DNA of 44,808 nucleotides from an uncultured Myxococcales bacterium. GTDB lineage: Bacteria > Myxococcota_A > UBA9042. The stretch is taken from positions 1-44,808 of the forward strand of contig CAIMLR010000019.1 of assembly GCA_903842345.1 (NCBI GenBank), read 5' to 3'. Within the stretch, counting starts at the first letter, position 1; each line of letters starts with the position of its first letter. The notes under the pieces were generated by a model that saw nothing but the letters and a program-made list of their open reading frames with translations, made no database searches and was not told the DNA's origin. The translations under genes were made by a program, and so were the position numbers. Shown in pieces: positions 1-8,706 of this stretch.

Positions 1-2851
1 CGCCGAGCGTCACCGTGAAGCCGTTCATCGGCCCGCACTGGCTCTTGCCCGCGCCGCCGCCGTAGCCGTCCCCGTCGACGTCCTGGTAGTACGTCGTCAC
101 GGTCAGTCCCTCGTCCGTCTGGCCGTTGCAGTTGTTGTCCAAGCCGTCGCAGATCTCCGGAGCGCCCGGGTGCACGCTGACGTGCGTGTCGTCGCAGTCG
201 GTCGCGTTGGCCACGTAGCCGCTGGGCTCGGCGCAGCCCTGCGCGGTTGAACCGGGATCGCCGTACCCGTCGCCGTCCACGTCGCGGTACCAGGGCCCGC
301 CCCCGCCTTCGTCGATGGTCCCGTTGCAGTTGTCGTCGATGCCATTGCACACCTCGGCGGCCCCCGGGTGGATCGCCGCGCTGGTATCGTTGCAATCGCC
401 ACCGGTCCAGGTGGTGTACGGCGCAAGCAAACCGCACACGCAAGCCTTGCTGGCCGAGCTGCCATAACCGTCGCCGTCTGCGTCCTTGTAGGCCATCGCG
501 CAGCCCTGCGCGCCAGAATCGTCGACGATGCCGTTGCAGTCATTATCCAAGCCATCGCAAACTTCCACCGCGACCGGGTTGACTTTGGCCTTGCTGTCAT
601 CGCAGTCGCCGCCGATAGTGGCTGTGTAGATGCCGGTTGCCGCACAGATACAGACCGACTGCGAACTATTGCCAAAGCCGTCCTTGTCCAAGTCGGCATA
701 GAACGTCGTGCAACCTAGCGCATTGGGGTTGTCCGTGACGCCGTCGCAGTCGTCGTCAATGCCGTTGCACACCTCCGTCATCGCCGGATTGATCTTCGGG
801 TCGTTGTCGTTGCAGTCGTTCCCCTTTGAGGTCGTGTACGTCGCGCTAGGGGCGCAGCGACACGCCGGCGTGCCAGCGCCGTAGCCGTCTGAATCTGCGT
901 CCTTATAGAAGTTCGTGCAGTTCGTTGCGCCCGGCTCATCCGTCAGCCCGTCGCAATTGTCATCAACCCCGTTGCACACCTCGGCGGCACCGGGATGAAT
1001 CGCGGCGTTGCCGTCGTTGCAGTCGCCGCCACAGGCAGCGCCGGGCCCGTACCCGTCGTTGTCCGCGTCCACGGCCACGCCTTGGCACACGCCGGCCACG
1101 CACGAGTCGGCCGTGCACAGGCTGCCATCGCTGCACGTGTTCGAGTCGCTGCCCACGTGGCTGCAGCCCGCCACCGGGGCGCACGCATCCTTGGTGCACG
1201 AATTGCCGTCGTCGCAGTTCGTCGCCCCGCCACTGAAGCACGTGCCGCCGACGCACTGGTCATTGCTGGTGCACGCGCTGCCGTCCTCGCACGCGGCACC
1301 GTCGCTGAGCTTGGTGGCGACGCACTGGCCGGTCGTGGCGTCGCAGGTGTTGGTGGCGCAGGCGATGGCCGGGCAGGTGACGCTGGCGCAGAGGTCGGCG
1401 GGGCTCACGACGCGAATGCAGCGGAGGCCGACGCTGTCCCAAGGCGTGTCGGCCGCGATTGTGTAACGAATGCTGCCCCGAAGCCCTTGCGCGCCCGAGT
1501 AGTAATAGCCTCCGCGGAAGACGCGTGGCTTTACGCCTGTGTCATTCACAGGGTTAACTGAGGGCGAGGACGAGTAGAAATTTGCGTCATAATCATCGCG
1601 CGCCCACTCGGAGAGATTGCCCGCCATGTCATGCAAACCGTAGGGACTATCGCCAGCCGGCTTGGAGCCAACCGCCATTGTGTCATTATTGCCGCACGCA
1701 ACGAAGCCGTTCGCCATCACGGCGTAGTTGCAGGTTGCCGTCGGTTCGCCCCACGGATAAGTCCGCATCGCCGCCGCGCACGTTGGAGCGTCCGCCGTGC
1801 TGCCGTTCTTCTCGCAGCTGCCGCGCGCCGCCATCTCCCACTGCGCTTCGGTCGGTAGGTCAAAGTCTGGACCACGCCACTTGCAGTACTTCTGCGACTG
1901 CGCCCAGCTCACGAAGTTGACGGGGTGGTCCAACTTCCCCGGGTAGGTCGCGTACTGCGTCGGCTCAATGGATGCGGGCACCGTGCACACCCCGGCTTCC
2001 ACGCACGCCTTGTACTGTGCGACGGTCGTCTCCGTCAGATCCATGTAGTACGCCGACAGCGTCACCTTGTGTTGCGGCTTTTCGGAGGCATTCGCATTGC
2101 AATTCACGTCTTTTGCCGCGTTGCACCCCATCCAGAACGTCCCCGTCGGGATGTACGCCATGCCCTTGGCGATCTTCACGTCTGCGCACATCCCTTGGCC
2201 GTCGCAGACCATGCCCACGCCGCACGGGCTCCAGTCCGGCAACTGCGTCCACTGGCAAACGCCTGCAGAACAGGAGTCGATCGTACAGGCGTTGCCGTCA
2301 TCGCAGTTCTTGCCCGCGCACGGGTCGACTGCAACATCCGGAACCACGTCTTGCTGGGCGTCAACGACCGCGTCCACGACGTCGGCGATATCCTCGACGG
2401 GTGATACATCAGGCGGCGGCGTGTCTACCGCGACATCGACCGCGTCGATCACATCCGCGATGTCGGGAGCGTCCGCAGCGTCCACTGTGTCGGTCGCGAC
2501 GGTCACGTCATCAACCACATCGGCCACGTCTGCGACGGCCGCGCTGTCCTCGAGGTCAGGAGCGTCCTCAACATCCCCCGCGTCGGGCGCGACCTCGAAC
2601 GCGGCATCGTCGGGAGAGTCCGCCACGTCCGCAGCGTCTGCTGCATCTGGAGCAACCTCAACTTCTGCGGCGTCTGGGCCACCTGCGCTGTCGGCCACGT
2701 CCACGGCGTCGTCAGGCGGGTCCCCATCCGCGCCGTCGGTCGCGTCGGCCCCAGAACCATCCGCGTCCGGAAAATCAAAATCCGCTGCCGTCGGCACCGC
2801 CCGGCAACCCGCCACCAGCACCACGACCATCGCCAGCCAACCCGCACGCAT
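1..2851 (-). CDS. FGE/SUMF1-like domain lipoprotein with MopE-type metal-binding repeats (C-terminus outside window)
   Basis: The frame is open from ATG at 2851 to the window edge (950 codons). The first 16 residues are a lipoprotein signal ending in VAGC, so it should be exported and lipidated. Residues about 25-190 are an Asp/Ala-rich linker. CDDGNxCTxDxC-type cysteine motifs follow. Residues about 231-483 form a formylglycine-generating-enzyme-like (FGE-sulfatase) domain, with MAYIPTGTFWMG, LPTEAQWEMAARG, GLHDMAGNLSEW and GLRCIR. More Cys-rich motifs come next. From about residue 595 there are five full repeats of DC(N/D)D...(H/N)P...E(V/I)C(N/D)G(I/L/V)D(N/D)(N/D)C(N/D)G, typical of the MopE-like metal-binding family, separated by DxDGDGYG motifs that resemble calcium loops. 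The RGGYYYSGAQGL segment lacks the two cysteines that bind copper in true FGEs, so oxidase activity is doubtful. ATG directly follows the TAG stop of the TPR gene. Confidence 0.9.
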   Translation of the reverse strand, partial: MRAGWLAMVVVLVAGCRAVPTAADFDFPDADGSGADATDGADGDPPDDAVDVADSAGGPDAAEVEVAPDAADAADVADSPDDAAFEVAPDAGDVEDAPDLEDSAAVADVADVVDDVTVATDTVDAADAPDIADVIDAVDVAVDTPPPDVSPVEDIADVVDAVVDAQQDVVPDVAVDPCAGKNCDDGNACTIDSCSAGVCQWTQLPDWSPCGVGMVCDGQGMCADVKIAKGMAYIPTGTFWMGCNAAKDVNCNANASEKPQHKVTLSAYYMDLTETTVAQYKACVEAGVCTVPASIEPTQYATYPGKLDHPVNFVSWAQSQKYCKWRGPDFDLPTEAQWEMAARGSCEKNGSTADAPTCAAAMRTYPWGEPTATCNYAVMANGFVACGNNDTMAVGSKPAGDSPYGLHDMAGNLSEWARDDYDANFYSSSPSVNPVNDTGVKPRVFRGGYYYSGAQGLRGSIRYTIAADTPWDSVGLRCIRVVSPADLCASVTCPAIACATNTCDATTGQCVATKLSDGAACEDGSACTSNDQCVGGTCFSGGATNCDDGNSCTKDACAPVAGCSHVGSDSNTCSDGSLCTADSCVAGVCQGVAVDADNDGYGPGAACGGDCNDGNAAIHPGAAEVCNGVDDNCDGLTDEPGATNCTNFYKDADSDGYGAGTPACRCAPSATYTTSKGNDCNDNDPKINPAMTEVCNGIDDDCDGVTDNPNALGCTTFYADLDKDGFGNSSQSVCICAATGIYTATIGGDCDDSKAKVNPVAVEVCDGLDNDCNGIVDDSGAQGCAMAYKDADGDGYGSSASKACVCGLLAPYTTWTGGDCNDTSAAIHPGAAEVCNGIDDNCNGTIDEGGGGPWYRDVDGDGYGDPGSTAQGCAEPSGYVANATDCDDTHVSVHPGAPEICDGLDNNCNGQTDEGLTVTTYYQDVDGDGYGGGAGKSQCGPMNGFTVTLG

Positions 2852-3919
2852 CTAAAACCTCCCCGCGACGCTGAAACCGTCCCAGGTCGGCACGACCGCC
2901 ACGTTCGCAGGCGCGCCCGCGACCAGCCACGCGCCCACACCCAGCGCGGCCACGCCTACGCCCGCCGCGAGCCCCGCGCCCGTCCACTTGCCGTTGATGC
3001 TCGTCTGTTCGCTCGCGGCTTGGTCCACGGAAATCTTCGCGCCGTCAAAGTGGCCGTTCGCCAGCTTGTTGCCATCCAGCGTCGACTGCTGACCGTTCGC
3101 CAGCACCGCCAGCACGACCGCGCCGATGACCGCCGCGCCGCCCAGGCCAATCGCCGACCACCCGACCACGCGCCGTGGCGACCCCGGCTTCTCCACCGTC
3201 GGCGGCACCGTTACAACCTGCACCGGCTTGGGCTGAACCAAAGGTGGCGTGGCGACCGGCTTGCGCGGCTCCACCACCGCCGGCTTGGGCGCGGGCGCAA
3301 GTTGCGGCGCGCCGCCCAGCTGTTTCAGCAGTGCGTCCGCCGTCCCGCGACCGTTCGCGTCCGACGGGGCGAGCTGCAAATACCGCTGCAGGTGGCCAAT
3401 CGCCGCCTTCTTGTCGCCCAGCTGCCGCTCCAGAATCGCCGCCTTCAGCAGCGGCTCGGCGCGGTCCGGCGCCATGCGCCACGCTTCCAGATAGAACGTC
3501 GTCGCCAGCAGCGCGTCGCCGGCGGCCTCGGCTTTCTTGGCCTCGGCCATCTTCTCGACCGACAGCTCCGCCCGCAGGCTCTCCAGAAACCCCTTGGCCT
3601 TCTGCACCCGCGCCGCATCGGCATTGGGCAGCGCGATGAACGCGACGTAGTCGTCTTCCGCGTGCGTCAAATCCCGCCCCGTGTGCGCCGCCCGCGCCGC
3701 GCCGTACAGGTACGCCGACTCAGCCGGGTCCATCTTGTACGCCTCGCGGTACAGCGTCGCCGCTTCCGTCATGTTGCCGGACTCAAACGCCTTGGCGGCG
3801 CGTTGGGCCAACGCTTCAGCGGTCTTGTGGACGTCGAGCGCGTACACGTCGCGCGCGGGCAGGCAGGTGACCGAGGCCACCTGCAAGGACACCGCGATGA
3901 TGTAGATTATGGCTCGCAT
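2852..3919 (-). CDS. TPR-repeat protein with signal peptide and C-terminal membrane segments
   Basis: 355 residues. Start chosen at ATG 3919, which opens a hydrophobic signal sequence (MRAIIYIIAVSLQVASVTC); the frame stays open further upstream without coding character. Residues about 30-200 hold tetratricopeptide-type helices (AAKAFESGNMTEAATLYREA, then a second block ending in HLQRYLQLAPSDANG). A Pro/Lys/Val-rich linker follows, then two hydrophobic segments near the C-terminus (WSAIGLGGAAVIGAVVLAVL and GAGLAAGVGVAALGVGAWLV). Proteins of this layout are common in myxobacteria and are presumed scaffolds at the envelope; no specific partner can be named. Its TAG stop abuts the ATG of the FGE/MopE lipoprotein, so the two are probably cotranscribed. 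A 172-bp gap separates it from the broken Cys-rich gene upstream. Confidence 0.85.
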   Translation of the reverse strand: MRAIIYIIAVSLQVASVTCLPARDVYALDVHKTAEALAQRAAKAFESGNMTEAATLYREAYKMDPAESAYLYGAARAAHTGRDLTHAEDDYVAFIALPNADAARVQKAKGFLESLRAELSVEKMAEAKKAEAAGDALLATTFYLEAWRMAPDRAEPLLKAAILERQLGDKKAAIGHLQRYLQLAPSDANGRGTADALLKQLGGAPQLAPAPKPAVVEPRKPVATPPLVQPKPVQVVTVPPTVEKPGSPRRVVGWSAIGLGGAAVIGAVVLAVLANGQQSTLDGNKLANGHFDGAKISVDQAASEQTSINGKWTGAGLAAGVGVAALGVGAWLVAGAPANVAVVPTWDGFSVAGRF

Positions 3920-4091
3920 CTTCAGGTAGCTCCGCCCGCAGCACGCACTTTTGCAGTGGGGCGACGTTACCACATTCTGCGCCATGCGGCTAACGCAGGT
4001 TCCAACGCAGACGCCGAAGCGTCCAGGGCGACAGCAGATGCCACGAGCGGACACGGGTCGCGCAGCAGCGACGAACCCAGCCCCGCACTCA

Positions 4092-5307
4092 CTACCACGA
4101 GAGCGCGGGATTGTCCGTCCGGTAACAATGCCCGCCGACGCACGCCAGCCTCGGTATGTACAGCTGCGGCGTCGCGCACTCCTTGTCCGTCGTGCAGGAA
4201 TCGCCAATGCGCGGCTCCAGGCAAACGCCGTCCGCGCGGCACAGCGACGGCGCACAACTCGGGCCACATGGATTCCCGACTGAACAGACCTTGGAATCGG
4301 TGAGGCAGACCGAGTTGAGGCAGCGTTGACCGCCTGCGCAACTCTCGCCCGAATGCGCCCATGGCAGGCAGCTGATTCCGTCGTCGGCGCAGTATTCACT
4401 GGAGTGACACCATTTCTTGCCGCAACGCGGCGCGTCGCCTGTGTCCGGTTGCGGCGTACAAACGCCGTTGACGCAGTCACTGCCGCTGAGGCAGATCGAC
4501 CAGTCCATGCAATGGCCGCCGTCCTTCTGAATGGGCTGGCAATTGCCGTCGTGTTCCGTTGATCCGAGGCAGCGCGTCCGGTCAGCGCACTGAAGTTGGC
4601 TGGCCGCGAAATCGTTCCAGCGTGAGGTCGTCGGGATAGTCTGTGCTGTGTCGCATTTCGCGTGGAGCGGCAGGGGCGTGTTGCTCGTGCACTGGCTGAA
4701 CAAGCAGACGTCGCCTTCAGCGCATGGTCCGGCGACGCCGCGCGTTTTGCCGTGGGCCACTGGGAGCGTGCACACCGCATGCGCGGCGCCCCAACACCGG
4801 GCAGTCGCGCACTCGGCGTCGTCCTCGCAAGCTTCGCCAATTGGCAAATTGCCCGTGAAGACGCGGGCACATGCGTCCGGGATGCTGGGGTGATTCCACA
4901 TCTTGGTCAGAAAGAATTCCAAGGTCAGCACAACAGGATACGTTCTCGCACGTGAGCCCCGCGAGGCACTCGGCCGCGTTGTCACCGTCGTACGCAAGGC
5001 GCCCGAGTTCGACCAGGCGAATCCGTTGCCGCAGCCCCTCGGTTACGGCCGTGCCGAGTTGGAAGGCGCATTCGTCGTCAGGCACGGCTGACGCGGGATT
5101 GAGGCAGCGTTGTCCGCAGTAGACTTCGATAAGCCGCGACGGGAGGTCCGAGAGGGCAACGGGCGGCAAGCGCACGTCGCGGTCGGGTGACGCGCAGCAT
5201 GCAAGCGTGAGAAATAGAGCGAGCGCGACCGCGGCGTACTGCCCAAATGCGCCGCCTCCGTAGCAGGTGCCTCGCTCGCCCGGTTTCTGTGCAGCGCAGA
5301 TCTTCAT
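4092..5307 (-). pseudogene. Cys-rich lipoprotein, single-base frameshift
   Basis: The N-terminal part reads from ATG 5307 (MKICAAQKPG..., hydrophobic stretch then lipobox-like LTLACC) to about residue 120. The rest reads in another frame and ends at 4092 with DNPALSW. The span is 1216 nt, exactly one base too many; removing one near 4905-4950 gives about 404 residues. The joined product is a paralogue of the 424-aa lipoprotein at 8707-9981: both have a helical N-terminal domain, then IG(E/A)(A/D)C(E/D)DDAECAT(A/G)RCWG and more than 20 cysteines in spaced pairs, ending in a CVxGxCxRxDNPA motif. The family seems confined to secreted proteins of this lineage and its function is unknown. ATG 5307 overlaps the TGA of the preceding gene by one base. 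It could be a real pseudogene or an assembly error. Confidence 0.75.
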
Positions 5308-6024
5308 CACGGGTTCCCCAGCCACATACACGCCTTGTTCCGCAGTGCACACTGCCCGTTGGCGCAAATCATCGGATAAATCTGCTGCATATCCGGGTCC
5401 GCGTCCGTGCACGTCGTGCCCGAACACGGGTCGCCCACGCGGAGGTCCAGGCACGTGACGCCGTCCGGGCTGCAGTTGACGCAGCTGGGATCCTGACAGA
5501 CCTGCCACGCGCGACAGTGCAAGGTCGTCTCGTCGCACACGTTCTGGCAGATGCTGTGAGGCGCGTCGCACGGCTCGCCATCCGCGAGCATGGACGCGCA
5601 GGTAATCGCCTTCGCATCGACGCAATGCTGAACGGACGGACAAGCGCCCGTGCCGCACGGCTCCAGGTTGGAGCGGTATGGCCAACACTGCCGCGTCCCG
5701 GCGATGTCCGCCTGGCAATACGCGCCTGAAGGGCAATCGGTCTCGTCTGTGCACGGCGCGCCGATGGCGGCTTGCTGACATTTGCCATTGACGCACGCCA
5801 CCACCGCCAGTCTTGGGGCCGACGATCCACGCGGTCGCGTGCACCGCAGTCACGTGCATGCCGCGCGGCACAAAGAAGCCCGTTGCGGTTGACGAGGAGA
5901 GCGCGGGATCCGGGACCGGGTTGACGTAGACCTCAAAGCCGTAGGCGTGGTTCTTGAGGTTGTTGACCTGAGTAGTCGTCAGATCGTTCAGGGTCATCAT
6001 GTACGCAAGGGTATGGACTGCCAT
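5307..6024 (-). pseudogene. Unknown N-terminal domain joined out of frame to a Cys-rich fragment
   Basis: ATG 6024 has a fair ribosome site (GGGAG seven bases upstream) and opens MAVHTLAYMMTLNDLTTTQ..., coding-like up to VGPKTGGGG at about 5815. The cysteine-rich continuation (VACVNGKCQQAAIGAPC... to WLGNP) lies one frame away. The span is 718 nt, one base over a multiple of three; one deletion in the GGCGGTGGTGGC tract would give about 238 residues. The first 70 residues have no signal peptide and do not resemble the other Cys-rich paralogues, whereas the last about 165 residues match their C-terminal half in cysteine spacing. It may therefore be a chimaeric remnant. It is the first gene after the 42-bp element at 6131-6172. 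Confidence 0.55.
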
Positions 6025-6130
6025 CTGGGTTCTCCCGAAGGGGCTCGCAAAAGTATTGCACCTTGGGCACTTGGACTGCGCGCGGCGTGGATTTGAGGAC
6101 GTGCCCCCATCCTCGCCGCGCCTGCGCACG

Positions 6131-6172
6131 CCGTCAAGCCCGCATCGCAGATCACGCGCAGATCGCGCCCAG
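6131..6172 (-). promoter_or_regulatory. 42-bp upstream element, copy A
   Basis: Matches 10537-10578 at 41 of 42 bases in the same orientation; the only difference is T at 6145 against G at 10551. It lies 107 bp upstream of ATG 6024, and copy B lies 101 bp upstream of ATG 10436. On the minus strand the element ends in CTTGACGG, which could be a -35 hexamer, but no convincing -10 hexamer follows. The conserved distance to two start codons argues for a regulatory role. Confidence 0.55.
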
Positions 6173-6210
6173 GTCAGGTCAGGTCAGGTCAGGTCAGGTC
6201 AGGTCAGGTC
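6171..6210. repeat. (AGGTC)8 pentanucleotide tandem repeat
   Basis: Eight perfect copies of AGGTC in 40 bases, directly abutting the upstream edge of 42-bp copy A. The corresponding place at copy B has only two AGCCC units. A perfect five-base repeat of this length tends to slip, so copy number may vary between cells; here that would alter the spacing of any upstream regulatory site rather than a reading frame. Confidence 0.95.
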
Positions 6211-6338
6211 AAACATCATCGCGAACCGCTCATTCACAAACATCAATCTGCAAATCATCCCAGTCGCTCCGCCATCCACCGTGGCGCCCGCTGCCCCGTG
6301 ATCAGGATTTCCGCGACGCGCCGTTCTGGCACGCCACC

Positions 6339-6716
6339 TTAGTGGAACCATGGGGCAAAGCGCGCAAGACGGTTTATCGAGCCGCCAAGCCCTCCGCAGC
6401 TGCGCGCGTTGCACTCGAATGCGTCCGCTACCCGCACTTCCCGCCCATCGGCGCATTTCCCCTCGCACCCCGCAAAAACCACCAAGCCGCCGCCGCACTC
6501 CCTGTGCGACGACGGCCCAGCAAACAGGGACCGCATCTCGCCGCACAGCACGTCATACGCCAGCATCCAATGCGTGCGCGCCACGGACAGCTGCGTCTCA
6601 AGCTTTGTCGACGCAATCTGCGCTTTTTCATCCTCGGCCAGCGGCGCCGTATACGCGGCAATGCAAGCCTGCAGCGGCTTGACGTGGGCGTGCAACGGGC
6701 TTGTCTTGTCCAGCAT
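6339..6716 (-). CDS. Hypothetical protein, 125 residues
   Basis: Not recognised. From ATG 6716 the product begins MLDKTSPLHAHVKPLQACIA and ends RLARFAPWFH. The first half is predicted helical and charged, the second half has six cysteines (LCGEM, RECGGG, AGCEGKC, FECNARSC). There is no signal peptide from this start and no clear ribosome site; the frame is open upstream to a TTG at 6794 that would add 26 residues. It follows the lipoprotein gene ending at 6813 on the same strand and is probably the last gene of the operon that starts at 10436. Balanced amino-acid composition and cysteine content like its neighbours favour a real gene, but the start is a guess. Confidence 0.45.
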   Translation of the reverse strand: MLDKTSPLHAHVKPLQACIAAYTAPLAEDEKAQIASTKLETQLSVARTHWMLAYDVLCGEMRSLFAGPSSHRECGGGLVVFAGCEGKCADGREVRVADAFECNARSCGGLGGSINRLARFAPWFH

Positions 6717-6812
6717 CAGGGGGGATTTTGTGGCGTTCAGGGTGCGGGGACGGGCCAACTGCAGGGGGGCGTGCCCATCCCGCGCTCCCGCCAAACACGC
6801 CGTTGACGCCCC

Positions 6813-7298
6813 TCAAGGCGTCCCGCCGCAGCACAGCGTTCCCGCCCACAGGCGCGGTGTCGCGCAGTCCGAGGCCGGAAGGCTGAACGTCACGCAACCA
6901 CATGCAGTGCCTGAGCAATCGGTCGAGAGGCGAATGGCGTCTCCGGGTGCGAGGCGCGTCGGCAGCGGCAGGGAAATTGCCGCGTCTGCGGTCAGGCGCC
7001 CGGATTCCCAACCCGGCACGGCGATGCGCAGTGCAAGTCCGCCGGCCCCCGCAACCGTAAAGCCCTTGACCCACATGCCAGCTGGATCCGCATTCGCTGG
7101 AACGAGCGCGACCGTGGCCGTTGGCGCACCGGCAAGGGGTTGGAATTGGCACTTGGCGTCCGAGCCATCCATAAGCTTGGAGGCGCAGGCGGCGTCCTGT
7201 TCAGCGTCACCGTCAGCGCTACCGATTTCCCGGAGTGGCTGGGTGCACCCGGAAAGCGCCAGGAGTAGGCACAGATGTCGGCGAAGGAGGTTGGTCAT
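6813..7298 (-). CDS. Small lipoprotein, unknown function
   Basis: 161 residues from ATG 7298. The N-terminus MTNLLRRHLCLLLALSGC is a clear lipoprotein signal with lipobox ALSGC. The mature part is probably beta-rich, with several cysteines (DAACASKL, DCSGTACGCVTF, ASDCAT, GTLCCGG) that may pair outside the cytoplasm. No family recognised. The ATG overlaps the TGA of the 461-residue gene upstream by four bases (ATGA), so translation is probably coupled and the two products likely work together. Confidence 0.75.
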   Translation of the reverse strand: MTNLLRRHLCLLLALSGCTQPLREIGSADGDAEQDAACASKLMDGSDAKCQFQPLAGAPTATVALVPANADPAGMWVKGFTVAGAGGLALRIAVPGWESGRLTADAAISLPLPTRLAPGDAIRLSTDCSGTACGCVTFSLPASDCATPRLWAGTLCCGGTP

Positions 7299-8680
7299 GA
7301 GGCTGGCCGGACCGTAAAGATACAGTTCGTTTCCACGTACCCGTCGTCAATCCAAGCAAACCCGTTCACTTCTGGTGCTTTGACCTTGATCTGAGCAGGC
7401 CGCACTCCGAAACGGTACACGCGGAGCACGGGTGACTGCGCCGACATGTCGAAGGCAAGGTCCGCTGGGTCAAACGGGAATCCAAAGACCTGCATAGGCA
7501 CGCCAGTTCCGGCAAACGCAGCAACGTACTCGTCAGTCACATCGACACCGCCAGCAACCAACTCGACCGTCACGCCCGAACCTGACGCCCAGGGGATACC
7601 GAATACAGGCGAAGCGACCGCGAACGGCTTCTCGGCCTCGCGAAGGATACTGGCCGCGCCCATGGGCAGGAAGCCCGAACCCGCCGCCCACACGACTGCA
7701 CCGGGCAGGTCGGAAAGCGCACGGTTGGCATCCAACGTGATGGCGATGCCCGCGCCATAGTCGACCCAACTGATTCCAGACTCGATTTCGCCGGGCCACG
7801 GCTCTGCCAAGTGTACGAGGTCCGTGCCAGGCTCGCCGGCAACATGTCGCACTATCCCGTGCGGGCTTGGAGGTGCGCGGAACGCCAGTCCAATCGACTC
7901 CGCCACTTCTTGCGAGCTCTTGTGCAGCAACTCCCAGTTGGCGGTTGCCCCGGGGCGCCAACCGAGCGGGAGCACAGATCGCGCGAACTTCTTCTGAAAG
8001 TCCAAGCTGCCTGCCCCGATCACCACATCCCGGAGTTGCCAGCGCTGAATGAAACACATCTTTGCAGTCGATTTGTTTACGACGAGGTCGACCTCGCCTA
8101 CCTGCTTGAATGCGAACACAGATTGTGCAACGAGGGCACTCCGGTCGCGAGGCGGCGCTTGGTGGTCAGAGTTGTCCCCGGTCGGCGCATGCGACGCTGC
8201 AACGCCGAGGAAGTACCGCTTGCGCGAGTCGATGAAGTGAGGGTCCGGCGCGTGCGCGACCTCGAGTTGACGAGCCCGCTCGCGAGACGTTGTGGCGCCG
8301 ACGGGCGTGTCTACCGATTGGCGGACCAGGCCGTCATTCGCAGCGCACCCGCCACCCGCCTTGCACGGCTGGCCGCCCTCGCCAAACTCCTCGTCAAACG
8401 ACACGACAAACCGACCGCGCCGCCCGTCCGCGCCATATCCCGGCACCGCGCGCGCCGCTGGCAGTGCCTCGGCCGCAACACCATACACTTCATGAAACAC
8501 GACGCGCTCCATCCCGCGGGGCTTCTTGTCCACGGCCGGACGCAACGCGGCCATCTCTTCGCCACCCTTGGCAAACTGCGCCTGCGCGTGGGGCTGCGTC
8601 TGCCCGCGCATGACTGGATTGCGCAGGTCGTGGGTCATCGCGTGTTCGATCTTCTGCTTGCGGAAATTTGTCGATATCAT
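7295..8680 (-). CDS. Unknown 461-residue protein
   Basis: Not recognised. Start taken at ATG 8680 (MISTNFRKQKIEHAMTHDL), which has GGAG six bases upstream; an earlier ATG in the same leader runs straight into a stop. There is no signal peptide or membrane helix. The first about 100 residues are charged, the middle is mixed, and the last about 200 look beta-rich (GAGIAITLDANRALSDL, VTVELVAGGVDVTDEYV). The C-terminus ends VETNCIFTVRPAS. It sits 26 bp after the Cys-rich lipoprotein gene and overlaps the small lipoprotein gene by four bases, so it is the one apparently non-exported member of a run of exported proteins. Function cannot be inferred from motifs. Confidence 0.7.
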   Translation of the reverse strand: MISTNFRKQKIEHAMTHDLRNPVMRGQTQPHAQAQFAKGGEEMAALRPAVDKKPRGMERVVFHEVYGVAAEALPAARAVPGYGADGRRGRFVVSFDEEFGEGGQPCKAGGGCAANDGLVRQSVDTPVGATTSRERARQLEVAHAPDPHFIDSRKRYFLGVAASHAPTGDNSDHQAPPRDRSALVAQSVFAFKQVGEVDLVVNKSTAKMCFIQRWQLRDVVIGAGSLDFQKKFARSVLPLGWRPGATANWELLHKSSQEVAESIGLAFRAPPSPHGIVRHVAGEPGTDLVHLAEPWPGEIESGISWVDYGAGIAITLDANRALSDLPGAVVWAAGSGFLPMGAASILREAEKPFAVASPVFGIPWASGSGVTVELVAGGVDVTDEYVAAFAGTGVPMQVFGFPFDPADLAFDMSAQSPVLRVYRFGVRPAQIKVKAPEVNGFAWIDDGYVETNCIFTVRPAS

Positions 8681-8706
8681 GACATGCTCCGGTGGGCTCG
8701 CTCGCG

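Noticed and set aside
2852-4870. TPR protein extended upstream to 672 residues
   Set aside because: The extension overlaps the Cys-rich gene in another frame and the clear signal peptide starts at 3919.
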